Assembly: GCA_900538365.1 (NCBI GenBank) | Contig: UPXT01000004.1 | Coordinates: forward strand, 20,484 to 84,483 | Length of the DNA stretch: 64,000 bases | DNA from: an uncultured Acidaminococcus sp. | GTDB lineage: Bacteria; Bacillota; Negativicutes; Acidaminococcales; Acidaminococcaceae | Direction of reading: 5' to 3' | Shown here: piece by piece, positions 17,327 to 25,850 of the stretch | Layout of the letters: every line of letters begins with the position of its first letter | Numbering within the stretch: position 1 is the first letter of the stretch | Program-made: the position numbers and the translations under genes | The notes under the pieces: generated by a model | What the model was told of the DNA's origin: nothing | The model's database searches: none | The model's input: the letters and a program-made list of their open reading frames with translations, nothing else

Positions 17327-17438
17327 ACATCTATATTTCTTGTTTTTAATGGGAATGAGCGGATAATATTGGCAACAAACAGCAACTGATTGGGTAATTT
17401 ACCCTCTTTGTGGGGGAGAAAGCGAGGAAAACGGCATT

Positions 17439-18731
17439 ATGGCTTCACAAAATTACATATGGTCACCTTATGGCGTCAGTATCAATCAGGATTCCTTTTA
17501 TGATGATGGAAACAGTCCCGAGGAATCCTTCCAAACCTTGATGGCCCAATTCAGTCAGCATCTTGATGGGAAACGGGTCTATATTTTGGAAAAGATTGGT
17601 CCTGACAGTTTTATTATGACCTATGAATGGAAGGTTTCCCCTGTTTCAGTGCGGGAAATGCATCAAGTCTTCACGGCCTCCCAGATTGAAGCCCGTTTTC
17701 CTCATATTTGGAACCAAGAGGTCGTAGAGACGGAAAAGGCCTATGCGGCCCCTTTGAAGCGCCATGGAAATATTATTGGCATCATTGGGTTCGATAAGGA
17801 CCTCAATAAGCCGCACAAAGATAGTTCCCAATCGGTTCGGCTGCTCGGCTTTTTTGTTTCGACCCTTCTTTATAATTGGAAGCTCATTGAACGGCTCCAG
17901 AGCCTCGGCTATACGGATCCCCTGACCGGTGTAGGAAATTTCAATCGCCTTCTTTCCGCGCTTGACCATTTGTCGGATGAAACAAGTCTGGGCGTCATTT
18001 TTGCCGATGTCTCGGGACTTAAGAAAATCAATGATAATTATGGCCACGAGGCGGGCAATGACCTGTTGACCCGGGTTACGGGAACCTTGATCCAGGTCTT
18101 TGATAAAAAGCAGGTCTTTCGCGTTGGTGGGGATGAATTCATCATTCTTGATGATGGCATCAAGGAGGCTCCTTTTCTGGAAAAGGTCAAGGAAATCCGT
18201 ATGCTCATGGCCTCCCGGAGCATCGATCTTGCCGTAGGCACTGTATGGGTCCCGCAGTTTACGATGGATTTTTCCATCTTGAAAGAAAAAGCTGACCGGC
18301 GCATGTACGAGGAAAAAAGGGCTTTCTATGAAAAAATGGGACAGAAGGCGCCTGTATACCATCAAAACAGCGCAGAGGAACTGTCCCTTCGCATCAACTG
18401 CGATACCGTGCCTTCGCCTTTTTTTGTCTTTGCCGTGGAACGGGATGACTTGGGCACGATTAAAAATATTCGCATCAAGGTCGTGAACCAGGCCTTTGCC
18501 GATCTTTTTAATATGCGTCCAGAACGCTGGACCAATCGTTCCATCATGTCGCTGCTCAAAGCCCCAGATCAGCCTCTGTGGGCGTATATCCATAAAATGG
18601 CCAATGAAAAGGAAAATGTAACCTTTCGCATCAAGAGCCAGTTTCTCCAGGAAGAGATGCTGATTTCCATGAAAATGATGTCCCCTTATTATGGGACCCT
18701 TGTCATGATGCCTCTCGGCAAGAAATCGTAA
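17439..18731 (+). CDS. Diguanylate cyclase with N-terminal sensor region and C-terminal PAS-like region
   Basis: A 430-residue cytosolic protein that should make c-di-GMP from two GTP. Residues about 1-150 resemble a GAF-type sensor; the GGDEF domain is about 158-300 with DPLTGVGNFNRL, the metal-binding FADVSGLKKIND and an intact RVGGDEF. The inhibitory RxxD site expected just before GGDEF is absent, so product inhibition may be weak. Residues about 325-425 look PAS-like (FAVERDD ... VNQAFADLFNMRPE). First gene of a compact nine-gene run, 31 bases before the next; ribosome site GAGGAAAA. Confidence 0.88.
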   Translation: MASQNYIWSPYGVSINQDSFYDDGNSPEESFQTLMAQFSQHLDGKRVYILEKIGPDSFIMTYEWKVSPVSVREMHQVFTASQIEARFPHIWNQEVVETEKAYAAPLKRHGNIIGIIGFDKDLNKPHKDSSQSVRLLGFFVSTLLYNWKLIERLQSLGYTDPLTGVGNFNRLLSALDHLSDETSLGVIFADVSGLKKINDNYGHEAGNDLLTRVTGTLIQVFDKKQVFRVGGDEFIILDDGIKEAPFLEKVKEIRMLMASRSIDLAVGTVWVPQFTMDFSILKEKADRRMYEEKRAFYEKMGQKAPVYHQNSAEELSLRINCDTVPSPFFVFAVERDDLGTIKNIRIKVVNQAFADLFNMRPERWTNRSIMSLLKAPDQPLWAYIHKMANEKENVTFRIKSQFLQEEMLISMKMMSPYYGTLVMMPLGKKS

Positions 18732-18762
18732 GGACCGTGTCTTTGAGGAAGAAGGTGTTCCT

Positions 18763-21700
18763 ATGAATGATCAAGCATACGATATTGCTAGACTAAAAGA
18801 AGCGCAGGGGAATTGTTTGGACAGTACCAGTGATTTCTGGATGCAGGCCGAACAGCTCCAAAAGGAACTTCTCCAGCAGGGGAAGAGAGCCTGCTACATT
18901 TTCCTTGATCTTGAAAATTTCCGCTTCATCAATATGCAGGGAGATATCAGTGAAGGGGCCCATTTGCTCACGGAAGTTTCTGCCCTGATCCATCAGACTT
19001 TTCCCGATGTCCTGATTACGCGCGGTGCCTCCATACAGTTTGCTGTTGTGACCGGGGTGCCGGATGTGCGGGAGCGGCTTGTCCATCTTCATAAGAAGGC
19101 GCTTTCCCTGCGCAGCAATAATCAGCTTGACCTTAAGGCGGGCATATTCATTGTCTCCGATCCCCAGATCAGTCCCATCACCGCTTCCGATTATGCCAAA
19201 GCGGCCTGTGCCCATATCAAAAAGGACTATCAGGCGGTTTACCGGGAATATGACGAAGATCTTCAAAAGCATCTGGCCATCGATCACTATGTGGTGACCC
19301 ATTTGGAAGAGGCCCTGAAAAACCACGATATCAAGGTGTTTTTCCAGCCCATTGTCAGGACCTTGACCTGTAAGGCCTGCGCGGCAGAAGCCTTGGCCCG
19401 CTGGGATGATTCCAAGTATGGCCATTTGCTGCCGTCTATCTTTATCAAACCGCTGGAAGCTACGCAGCTGATCACCAAACTGGATCTTTATGTAGCCGAA
19501 GAGGTCTGCCGTCTTTATCAGGAACTTCAGCTCCGGCCCGATGTCAATTTGCCCATTTCCATCAATTTTTCCCGCAGCGATTTCCAGCACTGCAATATCC
19601 GCAGGGAACTTGACCGGCTCCGGGCCCAATATCACGTGCCGGACCATGCCCTGTGCGTGGAGGTTACGGAACGTGGTTTCTGCGATGACGTATCGTTCCT
19701 CAAGGACCAGCTCACGGAGCTGCGGGATCATGGCTATGAAGTGTGGATGGATGATTTTGGAAGTGGTTTTTCCTCGTTGAGTCTCCTCAAGGATCTGGAT
19801 GTGGACCTTGTCAAGTTTGACCTGCGTTTTCTTGTGGGCAGTGCCCATATCAATCGGGGCAACTTCATCATCGGTGCCCTCATTGCCATGGTCAAGCAGC
19901 TGGGAATGAAGACCCTTGTGGAAGGGGTTGAAACCGAAGCGCAGCTGGATTATCTCCAAAGTGTGGGCTGTGAACGGATGCAAGGATATCTTTACAGCCG
20001 GCCCATTCCGTTTGAACAGTTACTGGATCTTGCCATCTGGGATACGGACGAAACGGAGCCCAATTGCCGGTATTATAACGCTGTGGGCTGCTGCAACATG
20101 GTGCAGGCCATACCGGAAACAGTTTCCCATGGTAAGGACGAACGGCTGGTCCTTCCATCCCTGCCTGCCTGCATCGTTGAATATCAGGCAGGGAAAATGA
20201 GCCTTCTTGAAACGAACGCAGCCTTTACGGCGCGGGAAGGGCAGCTGGCGTTCCGCGATCCTGCGGCTTTTGATGAATATATGGGCCAGGCAGGGACCTT
20301 TTGCCGCAGGAACCTTCTGCAGGCTATCAAGCAGTGTCAGGATACGCAAAAGGGCTTAACCATTGAAGTCTCCAGCCATAATGAGGTCTGCAGCCTGCGC
20401 ATCGATCCTATTGCCAAAAACGAGGCAAGTGGAGCCGAGGCTTTTCTCATCATCCTGACCGGTGTCCGCACGTCTGCCTTCAAGGAACGAAAGGCAGCTG
20501 TCCAGAGTATCATGAATGGGATTTTTTCCCTTTTTGACAGTTTCTTTGTGCTCAACCTAACAACTCAGACCGTTCATCGGATCAAGGTGGGAATGAATGT
20601 GACCGATGAAATCGAGCGGCTTCCCCTTCCTTTATTTTTGAGGGAATGGGCAAGGCGGCACGTTTTTTCGGAAGACTGGAAACGTTTTCTGCAGTTTTAT
20701 GATCTGTCCACCTTGGTCACTCGCATCAATGAATCAGGATGCGGCTATCTTTCCACTTTTTTCCGGGTCACGAGCAGTGAACAGGAAAATCGCAATGGCT
20801 GGCAGCTCCATTTGGTCTGGCTGTCAGGAGAACCCTCCGATATCAAGGTCTATTGCGGAACGGTCAACCTGCGCTATTTTATGGGGGCCGAGATGCCACG
20901 CCCCATGGAACCCCTTTTGGTGCGGAACAAGCTGGTACCGTTTTCCAAGATAGACAAGGATGCCGCTATGTTGCCGGAAGTCCTCTGGGAGGCCATGCTC
21001 CATTTACCGGAAATGAATGTTTATTGGAAAGACGTCAAGGGCCGCTTCATGGGAGCCAATGATGCTTTTATGCATTATTTCAATCTTTCTTCCTTGGATG
21101 ATATTCTCGGTAAGTCGGAGGAGGAACTGGGATGGAATGTAGAATTTGACCCAACGTATCGGGAAGAGGAAATGCTTCTTGGGCAGATTCCTGTCATTTC
21201 GGAGGAAAAGGTCCACTGCATGGCCAAGGGCATGATCCGCACGGTCATGATGAACAAGATTCCCCTCATTGAAGCCGGACGAATTGTCGGCAGTCTTTCT
21301 TGGTTTCGTGACGTGACCCGTTTTACCCAGATCCAGGCGGAACTCAAGAAAAAAAGCACCATTGATGCCTTGACAGGTGCCTTGAACTATCAAGGGTTCA
21401 AGGAAACACAGTCCCATTTTGTGGATAGTTATCAAAAGTGGGACCTTGATTTTATTTTGATCTATATGGATCTGGATGATTTCAAGCACTGCAATGATAC
21501 CTATGGTCATGGTTTTGGCGATTTGGTCCTTCAGGAAGTGGTTAAACGCCTCCAGAAGATCTTTAATCATTATGGGGTCGTTGCCCGTGTGGGAGGCGAT
21601 GAGTTCATTGCGCTCCTGCCCATTGTTGAATCCGAAGAAATCCGCCGGATCAAGCAGGAAATTCAGCAGGTCCTCAAAGCGCCCCTATCCATTGACGGCA

Positions 21701-21867
21701 GATCCTATCAGGGCGGAATCTCCGTGGGCATTGCCCGCTATTCCGAAAGAGAGGATATGGACGCCCTGCAGGAACTTGCTGACCAGCGGATGTACGAAGA
21801 TAAGAAAAAACGTAAGAAAATGCAGGGTCTTACGTATGGATACCTAGTGACCACGGAAGGAATTTAA
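18763..21867 (+). CDS. Large dual c-di-GMP enzyme: degenerate GGDEF - EAL - PAS - GGDEF
   Basis: A 1034-residue cytosolic protein. Residues about 25-165 keep a GGDEF-like fold with a lost signature (TRGASIQF in place of GGDEF). The EAL phosphodiesterase domain, about 180-430, looks catalytic: AAEALARW, INFSRSD, VEVTERG, DDFGSGFSS, VKFD, EGVETE and QGYLYSRP are present. A PAS-like middle region and a clearer PAS (about 750-860, YWKDVKGRFMGAND) lead to a C-terminal GGDEF domain (about 870-1025) with DALTGALNYQGF and intact RVGGDEF; no RxxD precedes it. It can in principle both make and break c-di-GMP. It is followed after one base by the outer-membrane gene. Confidence 0.9.
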   Translation: MNDQAYDIARLKEAQGNCLDSTSDFWMQAEQLQKELLQQGKRACYIFLDLENFRFINMQGDISEGAHLLTEVSALIHQTFPDVLITRGASIQFAVVTGVPDVRERLVHLHKKALSLRSNNQLDLKAGIFIVSDPQISPITASDYAKAACAHIKKDYQAVYREYDEDLQKHLAIDHYVVTHLEEALKNHDIKVFFQPIVRTLTCKACAAEALARWDDSKYGHLLPSIFIKPLEATQLITKLDLYVAEEVCRLYQELQLRPDVNLPISINFSRSDFQHCNIRRELDRLRAQYHVPDHALCVEVTERGFCDDVSFLKDQLTELRDHGYEVWMDDFGSGFSSLSLLKDLDVDLVKFDLRFLVGSAHINRGNFIIGALIAMVKQLGMKTLVEGVETEAQLDYLQSVGCERMQGYLYSRPIPFEQLLDLAIWDTDETEPNCRYYNAVGCCNMVQAIPETVSHGKDERLVLPSLPACIVEYQAGKMSLLETNAAFTAREGQLAFRDPAAFDEYMGQAGTFCRRNLLQAIKQCQDTQKGLTIEVSSHNEVCSLRIDPIAKNEASGAEAFLIILTGVRTSAFKERKAAVQSIMNGIFSLFDSFFVLNLTTQTVHRIKVGMNVTDEIERLPLPLFLREWARRHVFSEDWKRFLQFYDLSTLVTRINESGCGYLSTFFRVTSSEQENRNGWQLHLVWLSGEPSDIKVYCGTVNLRYFMGAEMPRPMEPLLVRNKLVPFSKIDKDAAMLPEVLWEAMLHLPEMNVYWKDVKGRFMGANDAFMHYFNLSSLDDILGKSEEELGWNVEFDPTYREEEMLLGQIPVISEEKVHCMAKGMIRTVMMNKIPLIEAGRIVGSLSWFRDVTRFTQIQAELKKKSTIDALTGALNYQGFKETQSHFVDSYQKWDLDFILIYMDLDDFKHCNDTYGHGFGDLVLQEVVKRLQKIFNHYGVVARVGGDEFIALLPIVESEEIRRIKQEIQQVLKAPLSIDGRSYQGGISVGIARYSEREDMDALQELADQRMYEDKKKRKKMQGLTYGYLVTTEGI

Positions 21868-21868
21868 C

Positions 21869-23554
21869 GTGAGGTTATATCGAACTGATTATCCTAAAAT
21901 CCTTTGGGGGATTGTGCTCTTAAGCTTCCCTTTTGCGATGCCCGGTGCGGCTGAAGCTGATCCTGCCCGAATAGAGGCGGCGCGGCAAGTGGGGCTGGCC
22001 CTTTCCCAGTTAGACGCCCCGACGCGTCAGGAAGCGGTGAAAAAACAGCTGGAAACCTTTTCTGAATTGTCGCGCCTTACGGCCCGGGAAAGGGCCATGG
22101 TGAGCGTCCTTGAAAAGGAATACAAACGGGCTTATTCGGCCTATGAAAAGGCGCAGCAAGCGCTTGAAGAAACGGAAAAGAAGAAAATCTACGCGTCCCT
22201 TCAAAGCGGCGATGAAGCAGTGATGGCGCCGCTTGAAAAAGAAGCCTTGCGCCGGGAAAAAGTCCTTACGGATGCCAGCGTGCGTCTGGCCCTCATCAAA
22301 AGAAGGCTTGAACCGGCAAGGACCCAGCTTGCCGCCTTGACGGCAAGAAGGGATGGGGTGCTGGATGAAATGGCAGGTCTTGTGCCGCAAAAAAATGTGC
22401 CTGCAGAAGGACTTTCCTCTGTCTCAGCTGACGCGGCTACCCTGAAAAAAGGGACAAACCTTGCTGAAACGCCGTCTGTCCCGACGGAACCCTTGACGGA
22501 CCTATCCCGTAAACAGGCTGATTATGCCGAAGAACTGGCAGATCTTGGCTATTATGAGGAAAAGCATGCCCGGGATCTAGCCGTCCTTGAAACGCCGGAA
22601 CCGACCGTCGACCTATCCAAAAGATTCAAGATTGATGGGGAACTCCGGATTGATAACAATGATACCTCCAACCATCATGCCGTCGATCCGGAACGAAAAC
22701 GGACCCAGTTCCCCGATGACCGGCTGCGGCTACGTGCCAGGATCTATATGGATTACAACCTAGATGACAACTGGCACGCCATTGGGATGCTCGAAAGCGA
22801 GAAAGCCCTGCATGGTGATGACAGCATGGACGGGACCATTGACCTTGATCGGTACTACCTGAAAGGGGCTGTTGGAAAAGTCATGGTCATGGCCGGTGCT
22901 TTCGGCAAGACCCTGGCGGGAGGAAACATCTATGACAGCAGGTTCAAGGGCATCCAAGTGGCCTATGGCAATCATCATCCCTGGTACTGGGAAGGGGCTT
23001 TTGGCAAGATCAATGAGGCCGATGAAGTCACGGCACTTACCGCGATTTACCAAAAAGGGGAGAATAAACTCTCTTTAGGGGCCTATGGGTTCCGAATGGA
23101 TGGGGGCAACAACCGGAATATCGGCCTAATTGGTTATGAGATGCCTCTTGGCGGTTGGTGGCACGTGGGAGCCCAGTATCTTTATGGACATGATGAAACA
23201 GAACCCGGCGGGAGCGGAGGCGTCTTTTCATTGAGCTGCGGCGAGGAAAACAGCTGGGAAAAGGGCAACCTCTATACCTATGCCAAGTACTATTACCAGC
23301 CTCGGGCAACCTATGTGGAACATACCATGAATGGGGTGGCTGATTATATGCATGGTTTTAAGGGCTATGGGCTGGGCTTATCCTACACGCTGACCCGCGA
23401 TTGGGTCCTGAGCCTTGAGTACGATGATTTGGAAGACCTCCAATATGGGACGCGCAACCGTACCCTTTGGGCAGGCCTTTCCTACTATTTCAAGAATTAC
23501 GGAAATGAAGAACCGGAAGAGGATAATCAAGATAAGACAGAAGGAACGAAATGA
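21869..23554 (+). CDS. Predicted outer-membrane beta-barrel with periplasmic coiled-coil domain
   Basis: 561 residues from a GTG whose ribosome site GGAAGGA lies in the end of the upstream gene. A signal peptide covers about 1-30 (cleavage near AEA). Residues about 40-165 are helical and Glu/Lys/Ala-rich, a likely coiled coil (KEYKRAYSAYEKAQQALEET). From about 250 to 545 alternating-residue strands typical of a porin-like barrel follow (FKIDGELRID, RLRLRARIYMDYNL, TLWAGLSYYFKNY). No SLH domain is seen, unlike the OmpM porins of Negativicutes. Position suggests the exit channel for the polymer of this locus, analogous to PgaA or AlgE; that is inference. I do not recognise the family by name. 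Confidence 0.7.
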   Translation: MRLYRTDYPKILWGIVLLSFPFAMPGAAEADPARIEAARQVGLALSQLDAPTRQEAVKKQLETFSELSRLTARERAMVSVLEKEYKRAYSAYEKAQQALEETEKKKIYASLQSGDEAVMAPLEKEALRREKVLTDASVRLALIKRRLEPARTQLAALTARRDGVLDEMAGLVPQKNVPAEGLSSVSADAATLKKGTNLAETPSVPTEPLTDLSRKQADYAEELADLGYYEEKHARDLAVLETPEPTVDLSKRFKIDGELRIDNNDTSNHHAVDPERKRTQFPDDRLRLRARIYMDYNLDDNWHAIGMLESEKALHGDDSMDGTIDLDRYYLKGAVGKVMVMAGAFGKTLAGGNIYDSRFKGIQVAYGNHHPWYWEGAFGKINEADEVTALTAIYQKGENKLSLGAYGFRMDGGNNRNIGLIGYEMPLGGWWHVGAQYLYGHDETEPGGSGGVFSLSCGEENSWEKGNLYTYAKYYYQPRATYVEHTMNGVADYMHGFKGYGLGLSYTLTRDWVLSLEYDDLEDLQYGTRNRTLWAGLSYYFKNYGNEEPEEDNQDKTEGTK

Positions 23555-23608
23555 ATGACTTTGGCGGCCCTGTCTGTCAAAGGGAAAGGAAAAAATAGGA
23601 AATAAGTG

Positions 23609-24940
23609 ATGAATGCTTTTGATCTATATAGCGAACTGACTGCCAGAAAAACCAAATTGGCGGTCGTCGGATTGGGCTACGTGGGGCTGCCACTAGCCGT
23701 CCAATTTGCCAAGCACTACGACGTCATCGGTTTTGACACCAATGAAAAAAAGGTGGCCCGCTACAAGGCGGGGGTTGACGTGACGGGAGAGGCTGGGGAT
23801 GCGGCCCTTAAAGAAACGGACTGCATGTTTACGGCCCAGGAAGAAGCGCTGAAGGCTGCCCATTTTTTTGTCATTGCTGTCCCAACCCCACTTAATGGGG
23901 ACAATACACCGGATTTAACGGCGGTCAAAGAGGCAACGGGCCTTGTGGCCCGCCACCTCTCCCAAGGCAGCATCGTTGTTTATGAATCAACCGTCTATCC
24001 CGGCGTGACAGAAGATATCTGCCGGCCCATCCTGGAGCGGGAAAGCGGCCTTATCTGCGGGCGTGATTTTAAGATTGGCTATTCGCCGGAGCGCATCAAT
24101 CCGGGAGACCGCCATCACCGTCTTTTCAATATCGTCAAGATTGTTTCTGGGATGGACGAGGAAACGTTGGACGCAGTGGCTGCTGTTTATGAATCCATCA
24201 TCGAAGCCGGGATCTATCGGGCGCCTACCATCAAGGTCGCCGAAGCCGCCAAATTGGTCGAAAATTCACAGCGGGACATCAATATTGCCCTTATCAATGA
24301 ATTTGCCATGGTCTTTAGCCAAATGGGTATTGAGACCAAGGAGGTCATTAAGGCCATGAATACCAAATGGAATGCCCTGGGGTTTTATCCCGGTCTTGTA
24401 GGGGGACACTGCATCGGCATCGATCCATATTATTTCGTCTATCAGGCCGAAACCTTAGGCTATCATTCCCAGGTTGTTTCCGCCGGACGGCGCATCAACA
24501 ATGGCATGTCAAGTTTTGTGGTGCGTCAGGTCCTGACCCGGCTCCTGCAGGCCAAGATCGATATCTGCAGGGCCAACCTTTTCCTTTTTGGCATGACCTT
24601 CAAGGAAGACTGTCCTGATGTCCGAAATTCCCGGTCCTATGATGTCTATGAGGAATTCTGCAAGTGCGGTCTTGCTCCCAAAATGGTCGATCCCTGTGCC
24701 GATAAAGAAGAAGTCAGCCGTCTTTATGGGCTTGAACTGACGCCCTTGGAAGCTGTTCATGACGCGGACTGCATTGTTTTTTTGGTTCAGCATGAAGCCT
24801 TTCGAAAGCTGCAGCCCGGTCAAGTGGCAAGGTTGTTTCGCCGCCCGAAAGCGGGTCAGCAGCCAGTCCTCATTGACGTCAAGGGCATGTTTGAACGAAA
24901 AGCTTTTGAGAAAAAAGGCTTTCTTTACTGGAGCTTGTAA
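23609..24940 (+). CDS. Nucleotide-sugar dehydrogenase (UDP-HexNAc dehydrogenase, WbpO/TviB-like)
   Basis: A 443-residue NAD-dependent dehydrogenase that oxidises C6 of a UDP-sugar to a uronic acid. The Rossmann motif is VVGLGYVGLPLA (about 19-30), PTPL and YESTVYPGVTE follow, and the catalytic Cys lies in GGHCIGIDPYY at about 270. The wording of this motif and the length are closer to the UDP-N-acetyl-hexosamine dehydrogenases (WbpO, TviB, WbpA) than to UDP-glucose dehydrogenase; the substrate is inferred. ATG 23609 is chosen over the adjoining GTG 23606. It would supply the uronic-acid precursor to the glycosyltransferase two genes downstream. Confidence 0.87.
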   Translation: MNAFDLYSELTARKTKLAVVGLGYVGLPLAVQFAKHYDVIGFDTNEKKVARYKAGVDVTGEAGDAALKETDCMFTAQEEALKAAHFFVIAVPTPLNGDNTPDLTAVKEATGLVARHLSQGSIVVYESTVYPGVTEDICRPILERESGLICGRDFKIGYSPERINPGDRHHRLFNIVKIVSGMDEETLDAVAAVYESIIEAGIYRAPTIKVAEAAKLVENSQRDINIALINEFAMVFSQMGIETKEVIKAMNTKWNALGFYPGLVGGHCIGIDPYYFVYQAETLGYHSQVVSAGRRINNGMSSFVVRQVLTRLLQAKIDICRANLFLFGMTFKEDCPDVRNSRSYDVYEEFCKCGLAPKMVDPCADKEEVSRLYGLELTPLEAVHDADCIVFLVQHEAFRKLQPGQVARLFRRPKAGQQPVLIDVKGMFERKAFEKKGFLYWSL

Positions 24941-24952
24941 AAGGAAGTACCC

Positions 24953-25840
24953 ATGAGAAGTGAAACAAAATTAAAAGTGGGTCTGGGCCTTGTCCTTTGT
25001 CTTTTTCTTGGAGGCGGGATATATGTCATCCAGGGGATGGTAAAAGACCTCAATGCTCGAGAAGTCACGCGGTTCATGGCTGAACCGGCTGCTTCCTACG
25101 AGACTTCGGAAGACGCCGTCAAAAAGGCTATTGAACGCTATCAACAGGGCACTGGACCAGCCCGCCTCCTTGCTCGTCCTGCCTCTTCATCGGTGCTTCT
25201 TGTTTTTGATGGACTGCCTTCCAAGACGGATACAGAGCGGCTCTTAGCGGTCCTTCGCAGCCATCAGGTTACGGCCCTTTTCTTTGTTGAAGGGGAAAAT
25301 GCGGCCATGGATAAGGAACTTGTGCGCAAAATCAAAGAAGACGGCCATCTAATTGGCAACTTTACGTTCCATGGACAGGCACGGGCAGAGGCCCTGCCGC
25401 TTGATAAGTTCATGAAAGAAGTTGTGGACACACAGACGGCCCTATCGGATCTTACCGGATCGGCCCCACAATATATGCGGGCCCCGAGGACGCAGGTTAC
25501 AGCCGACCTTCTAGTAAGGACAGCTGCGGCCGGTCTTCCTGTGTATGTAGATACGCCCCTTTTGTTTTACCCCGGTCAGATGGCAACTATAGATGCTGTC
25601 AGAACATTTGCCCTAGGCGTGGGAGGCGGGAGCATCCTTGCCGTGGAAAGCGGCGTCCCAGTCGTGGGCGGGCCTAAAAAGCCCAAGGTCCAAAGGGGGA
25701 AGAATGGGCCCATCGAGCACCCGCCCACAGTCAAGGACCGTCCAGAAAAAGCGCCCTCGGACGAGGCCAGTTTAGCAGAAAAAGTAGAGGTCTTGATTGA
25801 GTCCCTTCAACAGCGGGGCCTTAAGATTGTTGGATTGTAG
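24953..25840 (+). CDS. Membrane-anchored NodB-like polysaccharide deacetylase, probably inactive
   Basis: 295 residues with an N-terminal membrane anchor (about 8-28) and a periplasmic NodB-like domain (about 75-215). The fold is recognisable from SVLLVFDGLPSK, VTALFFVEGEN, KIKEDGHLIGN and YMRAPRTQ. The usual metal site is damaged: TFDDG has become VFDGL, and the HSxxH motif reads NFTFH, with one His lost. The C-terminal 70 residues are Pro/Lys-rich. It could be a pseudo-enzyme that binds polymer or helps assembly. Twelve bases after the dehydrogenase gene and 10 before the glycosyltransferase. Confidence 0.7.
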   Translation: MRSETKLKVGLGLVLCLFLGGGIYVIQGMVKDLNAREVTRFMAEPAASYETSEDAVKKAIERYQQGTGPARLLARPASSSVLLVFDGLPSKTDTERLLAVLRSHQVTALFFVEGENAAMDKELVRKIKEDGHLIGNFTFHGQARAEALPLDKFMKEVVDTQTALSDLTGSAPQYMRAPRTQVTADLLVRTAAAGLPVYVDTPLLFYPGQMATIDAVRTFALGVGGGSILAVESGVPVVGGPKKPKVQRGKNGPIEHPPTVKDRPEKAPSDEASLAEKVEVLIESLQQRGLKIVGL

Positions 25841-25850
25841 GAGAAGGATT

